DNA of 59,384 nucleotides from Burkholderiales bacterium (lineage in GTDB: Bacteria; Pseudomonadota; Gammaproteobacteria; Burkholderiales; Burkholderiaceae_C), in the NCBI GenBank assembly GCA_016213265.1, contig JACRBA010000180.1, positions 1 through 59,384 on the forward strand, written 5' to 3'. Made by a program: the position numbers and the translations under genes. The notes beneath the pieces were generated by a model. That model had not been told where the DNA came from and did not search any database. It saw only the letters and a program-made list of their open reading frames with translations. Positions 55,476 to 59,384 of the stretch are shown one piece after another. Position 1 is the first letter of the stretch. Each line of letters opens with the position of its first letter.

Positions 55476-57698
55476 TCAGAACCGCACGGTGCCGGTGACC
55501 AGCGCGGTGCGCCCACGCACGGGCGTGGCGCGGCCGGCGCTGCTGGCCTCGAAGTAGGTCTCGTCGGTGAGGTTCTGCAGGTTCAGGCGCAGCTCCCACG
55601 ACTTGGCGAGGTAGGCCGCCGTCAGGTCGAAGCGGGTGTAGCCCTCGACCTTGGCCGTCTCGTAGTTGTTCAGCCAGCGTTCGCTCGCGAACTGTGCCCC
55701 GCCGCCCAGCTCCCACTGCGGCGCCACGCGCCAGGTGGTCCACAGCGTGGCGTTGTGGCGCGGCGCGTGGGGGGCGGCCTTGCCCTCTGCAGCGATGCCG
55801 GCATCGGCACCGCCACCGACCTGCGGCGATTCCACGATGCGGCCGTCCAGGAAGGTGTAGCCCGCGAACACCTGCCAGGTGGGCGACAGGCGGCCGGTGA
55901 GGCCGAGCTCCAGGCCATCCATGCGGATCAGGCCTTCGGTCACCTGCGTGCCGGTGGCATCGGTGGTGCGTGGGTTGGTCTTCTCCACGCGGAACAGCGC
56001 GCCGGTGAGGCTGAGCTCACCGTCCCACAGGTCCAGCTTGGCGCCGAGCTCGAACGAGCGGTTCTTCTCCGCGCCCAGCTGCGCGGTGCTGGCGCTCTGG
56101 CTCACCGCCTCGGCCGAGGGGTTGAACGAGGTGCCGTACGACGCATACCAGGTCTGGCTCGCGCTGGGCTGCCACAGCACACCCGCGCGCGGGCTCCACA
56201 GCGTCTCCGATTTCGGCGCGGCGGGCTCGGTGGTGTCGGCCGGGAAGCCGGGCGGCAGCGCGTGCTTGACCAGGTCGGAGCTGACCTCGAAACGCTCGCC
56301 GCGCACGCCGGCCACCAGCTTCCACTGCGGCGTGAGGCTCACCGTGTCGTTGGCGTACACAGCCAGCGTGTCGGCGGTGGTGGTGACGGTGCGGGTGAGC
56401 GCGCGCTCGCCGGTCATGGCGCGGTACACCGGCTGGCCCAGGTTGATCAGTGCGTCCTCGGCCGGCGTGTTCCACACGTAGCGGTGCTCGCGGCTGCGCT
56501 CGCGCGCCAGCTCCAGGCCGCCGGTGAGCTGGTGGGCCATGCCGGCCGCCTGCAGGCGGGTGGTCAGGTCCAGCTGGCCGATGAGCGAGGTGTCGCGGAT
56601 CTCGCGGTCGCGCGTGCTGCGCGCGGCGGACAGGCGGTTCAGGTCATCGCTGCGCGTGGGCACGCCGCCGTCATCGCGCACCACCGAGCCCAGCGGGTTG
56701 GCGCGCGCGTCGGTGCGGTTCTCGCTGGCCAGCAGGCGGGCCCGCACGGTGGTGTCGGCGCTCAGGCGCTGCTGCCAGCCGGCGGTGAGCACGTTCACCT
56801 CCTGGTCGAACACGTCGTCGGTGTAGCCGTAGTAGGCGTTCGCCGGGGCATCGATGGGCTGGCGCACGGGGTCGGTGGCGCTGCCGCGCAGCAGCGGGAA
56901 GCCGTAGTCGGGGATCTCGTGGGTGCGCTGCAGCAGGGCGGACACCGTGAACTCGGTGGCCGTGCCGATGCCCCAGCGCCAGCTCGGCGCGACCCCATGG
57001 CCCTCGTTCTCCACCACGTCGCGCGTGGAGTGCTGCGACTGGCCGAACGCGGCCACGCGCAGGGCGGACGTCTCACCCGTGCGGCGGTTGAGATCGGCGG
57101 TGGCGCGCCAGGTGTCGTCGGTGCCGCCGGTGACGGCCACCTCGCCGCCATCGCGCAGCCGCGGCTGCTTGCTCACCTGGTTGATCACGCCGCCGGTGGA
57201 CCCGCGGCCGAACAGCATGGACGACGGCCCCTTGAGCACCTCCACCGCGTCCAGCGCGAAGACGTCGCGGGTGTACTGGCCGCGGTCGCGCAGGCCGTCC
57301 AGGTACACGTCGGTGCGCGCCGAGAAGCCGCGCAGGTTGATGTTGTCGCCGATGACGCCACCCTCGCCCGCACCGAGCGTGATGCCGGGCACGTTGCGCA
57401 GGGCCTCCTTCAGCGAGGTGGCGGCCTGGCTGTCGAGCAGGCGGCGGTCCACCACGGTGATCGACTGCGGCACGTCGCGCACGTCGGTCTCGAACTTGCC
57501 GCCCGCGTTGACGCGCGTGTTGTCGCGCTCGGCGGTGGCCGTGGCCTTGATCGTGGGCAGCGTGGTGTCGGGCGTCGGCGTGGCCGGTGCCTCGGGCGCG
57601 GTCTGCGCGTGGGCACTGCCGAAGGCCAGGGCGAGCGTGGCGGCGCGCAGGCTCCAGGGGGCCTTCACGGCCGGGCGGGCGGGGGTGGGCTGGGACAT
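55476..57698 (-). CDS. TonB-dependent siderophore receptor, Fiu-like
   Basis: The 740-residue outer-membrane receptor has a signal peptide (about 1-32, cut near AHAQ), a plug domain (about 60-210; [66 protein letters not shown]) and a 22-strand barrel ending in Phe. Pairing with PiuC favours catecholate-type ferric siderophores. It is energised by the TonB-ExbB-ExbD genes encoded upstream in the same operon. Ligand is inferred. Confidence 0.92.
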   Translation of the reverse strand: MSQPTPARPAVKAPWSLRAATLALAFGSAHAQTAPEAPATPTPDTTLPTIKATATAERDNTRVNAGGKFETDVRDVPQSITVVDRRLLDSQAATSLKEALRNVPGITLGAGEGGVIGDNINLRGFSARTDVYLDGLRDRGQYTRDVFALDAVEVLKGPSSMLFGRGSTGGVINQVSKQPRLRDGGEVAVTGGTDDTWRATADLNRRTGETSALRVAAFGQSQHSTRDVVENEGHGVAPSWRWGIGTATEFTVSALLQRTHEIPDYGFPLLRGSATDPVRQPIDAPANAYYGYTDDVFDQEVNVLTAGWQQRLSADTTVRARLLASENRTDARANPLGSVVRDDGGVPTRSDDLNRLSAARSTRDREIRDTSLIGQLDLTTRLQAAGMAHQLTGGLELARERSREHRYVWNTPAEDALINLGQPVYRAMTGERALTRTVTTTADTLAVYANDTVSLTPQWKLVAGVRGERFEVSSDLVKHALPPGFPADTTEPAAPKSETLWSPRAGVLWQPSASQTWYASYGTSFNPSAEAVSQSASTAQLGAEKNRSFELGAKLDLWDGELSLTGALFRVEKTNPRTTDATGTQVTEGLIRMDGLELGLTGRLSPTWQVFAGYTFLDGRIVESPQVGGGADAGIAAEGKAAPHAPRHNATLWTTWRVAPQWELGGGAQFASERWLNNYETAKVEGYTRFDLTAAYLAKSWELRLNLQNLTDETYFEASSAGRATPVRGRTALVTGTVRF

Positions 57699-57810
57699 GG
57701 GTTCTCCTCGTGGTCTGCGTGGTCTGGTGTGGGGGGCGCGCGAAGGCGCGGCTCGCCCTTCCCCGTGCGGCGGGGCAGGGTCGGGTCAGGGGCGGATCAG
57801 GTGACGTGCG

Positions 57811-58236
57811 TCAGCGCCCGGCGGTCTCGGGCTGGCTGACGAAGCCGATGCGGGTGACGCCAGCGCGCGAGGCATCGGCCAGGGTCTCGGCCACGGCGCG
57901 GTAGGCCGACGCTTCGTCCGCGCGCAGGTGCACCTCGGGCACGGGCTGCAGGCGGCCCGCGGCGGCGAAGCGCTGCGCCGCGTCCTCGCGGGAGACGCGC
58001 TCGCCGTTCCAGAAGCGCTGCCCCGCGGCGTCGATGGCGTAGTCGATCTTCTCGGGCTTGAGTACGTTGGGCTGCGCGCTCGCCTGTGGCAGGTCGATCT
58101 TCACGGCGTGGGTGAGCAGCGGCGCGGTGACGATGAAGATCACCAGCAGCACGAGCATCACGTCGATGAGCGGGACCATGTTGATCTCGCCCACCGGCGC
58201 GGCGGTGCGCTGGGCGTTGAAGCTGGCGAAGGCCAT
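57811..58236 (-). CDS. exbD: ExbD-type biopolymer transport protein
   Basis: The 141-residue protein has one membrane helix (about 20-42) with the essential Asp25 in VPLIDVMLVLLVIF and a periplasmic C-terminal domain. It forms the proton channel with ExbB and drives TonB. It is followed, after 112 bases with no clear promoter, by the siderophore receptor. Confidence 0.93.
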   Translation of the reverse strand: MAFASFNAQRTAAPVGEINMVPLIDVMLVLLVIFIVTAPLLTHAVKIDLPQASAQPNVLKPEKIDYAIDAAGQRFWNGERVSREDAAQRFAAAGRLQPVPEVHLRADEASAYRAVAETLADASRAGVTRIGFVSQPETAGR

Positions 58237-58249
58237 GGCGCGGCTCCCT

Positions 58250-59020
58250 TCAGGCGGCCGCCGGGCGGGCCACGGGCGCCAGCGGGCGCACGGCGGGCGC
58301 GTCCCCGCGTGGCGCGCCGGCGGCCAGCGTCTCGCCGTAGGTGAGGAAGCTCATGAGCTCGAACGCGAAGGCATCGAGCTGCGCGGTGAGCACCCGGTTG
58401 GCACGCGTGAGCCAGTTGTAGGCCATGACCGCCGGGATGGCCACGGCCAGCCCCAGCCCGGTCATGATGAGCGCCTCGCCCACCGGGCCCGCCACCTTGT
58501 CCAGCGTGCCGGCGCCACTCATGCCGATGGCCACCAGCGCGTGGTACACGCCCCAGACGGTGCCGAACAGGCCCACGAAGGGCGCGGTGGCGCCGATGGT
58601 GGCCAGCAGCGTGAGGCCGCTCTCGAGCTGCATCGTCTCCTCGTCGAGCACCTTCTTGATGGTGCGGGTGAGGAACTCCTGTTCGCTGCCGGCTTCCGCG
58701 AGCTTGGCGGCGCCCTGCCCCGCGTGGCGCGCATGGTGTGCCTTGGCGTGCATGGCATGGGCGCTCAGGTGCGCGAAGGGCTCGTGCACGCCGTGCGTGG
58801 CGATCTCGGCCTGCACCTCGTCGAGCGAGCGGGCGTTCCAGAAGAAGCTCAGGAACTGCGCCGAGCGACGCTTGCGCAGGAACTGCATCAGGCCCTTGGT
58901 GGCGATGAGCACCCAGGAGGCCACGGACATGGCCAGCAGCACAACCAGGAGCGTCTTGCCCACGGCATCGCTCTGGCCCAGGAAATGGGCCAGGCCCAGG
59001 GAGGTGGAGGGGTCGGTCAT
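58250..59020 (-). CDS. exbB: ExbB-type MotA/TolQ/ExbB proton channel protein
   Basis: The 256-residue protein has three membrane helices (about 20-42, 130-150 and 175-200) with GTVWGVYHALVAIG and the conserved GEALIMTGLGLAVAIPAVMAYN. It starts at the ATG at 59020, 14 bases after the tonB stop, and leads directly into exbD. Confidence 0.93.
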   Translation of the reverse strand: MTDPSTSLGLAHFLGQSDAVGKTLLVVLLAMSVASWVLIATKGLMQFLRKRRSAQFLSFFWNARSLDEVQAEIATHGVHEPFAHLSAHAMHAKAHHARHAGQGAAKLAEAGSEQEFLTRTIKKVLDEETMQLESGLTLLATIGATAPFVGLFGTVWGVYHALVAIGMSGAGTLDKVAGPVGEALIMTGLGLAVAIPAVMAYNWLTRANRVLTAQLDAFAFELMSFLTYGETLAAGAPRGDAPAVRPLAPVARPAAA

Positions 59021-59034
59021 GGCGACAGGGCTCT

Positions 59035-59384
59035 TCAGTTCTCGAGTTCGAAGGCGATGGGCACGGTGGTCCACACGGCGAGCGGCACACCGTTCTCGGC
59101 ATAGGGGCGAAAGCGCGCGGCGCGCACGGCCACCAGCGCGGCCTCGTCCAGGCGGGGCGAGCCCGAGCTGCGGTGCACGCGCACCTGGCTGGCCCGGCCG
59201 TCGGCACCCACCTCCACGCGCAGCAGCACCTCGCCCTGCTCGCGCAGGCGGCGCGAGGCGCGCGGGTAGACGGGCTGCGGCGGCTCCAGGTAGCTCACGG
59301 CGCTGATGGGCACCAGCCGGGGTGCGGGCGGGGCGGCAGGCGCCGGTGCGGCGAGCGGCGCGGGCGGCGCCTCGGCCACCACGG
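59035..59384 (-). CDS. tonB: TonB C-terminal region (partial gene at window edge)
   Basis: The visible ~115 residues are a proline-rich linker (APAPAAPPAPR) and the TonB C-terminal domain, with YPRASRRLREQGEVLLRVEV and RLDEAALVAVRAARFRP. The N-terminal membrane anchor lies beyond the right edge; the GTG at 59382 is not the true start. TonB couples the proton-motive force from ExbBD to the siderophore receptor. Confidence 0.9.
   Translation of the reverse strand, partial: VVAEAPPAPLAAPAPAAPPAPRLVPISAVSYLEPPQPVYPRASRRLREQGEVLLRVEVGADGRASQVRVHRSSGSPRLDEAALVAVRAARFRPYAENGVPLAVWTTVPIAFELEN

Overview
The window is about 59 kb of very GC-rich DNA (roughly 70% by eye) packed with short-spaced genes. 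The gene set points to a betaproteobacterium of the order Burkholderiales, probably Comamonadaceae or a close relative. The clues are a gltIJKL-type amino acid importer, a proteobacterial class A RNase P RNA, YqjD/YqjE/YqjK-type genes, a TetR-controlled beta-oxidation operon and paired bfd/bfr genes. This placement is inference. I saw no tRNA, rRNA, insertion sequence, prophage or CRISPR array.

Positions 1-18600 look like a low-oxygen or stress island. It holds an ADP-forming acyl-CoA ligase/GNAT fusion, a yqjD-yqjE-yqjK set translationally coupled to an ABC exporter (ATPase, FtsX-type permease, HlyD-type adaptor), a zinc alcohol dehydrogenase, a DksA-like protein, an MgtC/DUF4010 membrane protein, an OmpR-type response regulator with a hybrid PAS-GAF kinase, a PAS-GGDEF-EAL protein, an FNR-like regulator and an orphan carbamoyltransferase-like domain. 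Four promoters here share one layout: a TTGA-N6-TCAA-like (FNR-type) box whose centre lies exactly 28.5 bp upstream of the first base of a -10-like hexamer. The FNR-like regulator keeps the FNR recognition helix but has lost the iron-sulfur cysteines.

Positions 18600-34400 are housekeeping and transport genes: an anchored alpha-carbonic anhydrase, a Bcr/CflA exporter, rnpB, a cysteine synthase, a secreted protein of unknown function, a serine hydrolase, dihydroorotase, a second GGDEF-EAL protein, a glutamate/aspartate-type ABC importer, a LysR regulator, an Atm1-like ABC exporter and a YciA-like thioesterase. Positions 34400-44200 hold a membrane zinc-ribbon protein of unknown function and an eight-gene minus-strand operon, from a TetR repressor through acyl-CoA dehydrogenase, DUF2147, FadB-like, thiolase, DUF1569 and enoyl-CoA hydratase genes to an SGNH hydrolase.

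Positions 44400-50980 carry an HNH endonuclease, a glycine-zipper lipoprotein, a LysR regulator, a reverse-transsulfuration pair (cystathionine beta-synthase and gamma-lyase/synthase) and bfd/bfr for iron storage. The right end (51700-59384) is one long minus-strand iron-acquisition operon: tonB (cut by the window edge), exbB, exbD, a siderophore receptor, a PiuC-type hydroxylase, a PepSY-like membrane protein, DUF2271, DUF4198 and apbE. The DUF2271 protein carries a clear ApbE flavinylation motif. This suggests an envelope flavin-based ferric reduction module attached to siderophore uptake, which is the strongest candidate here for an under-described system.
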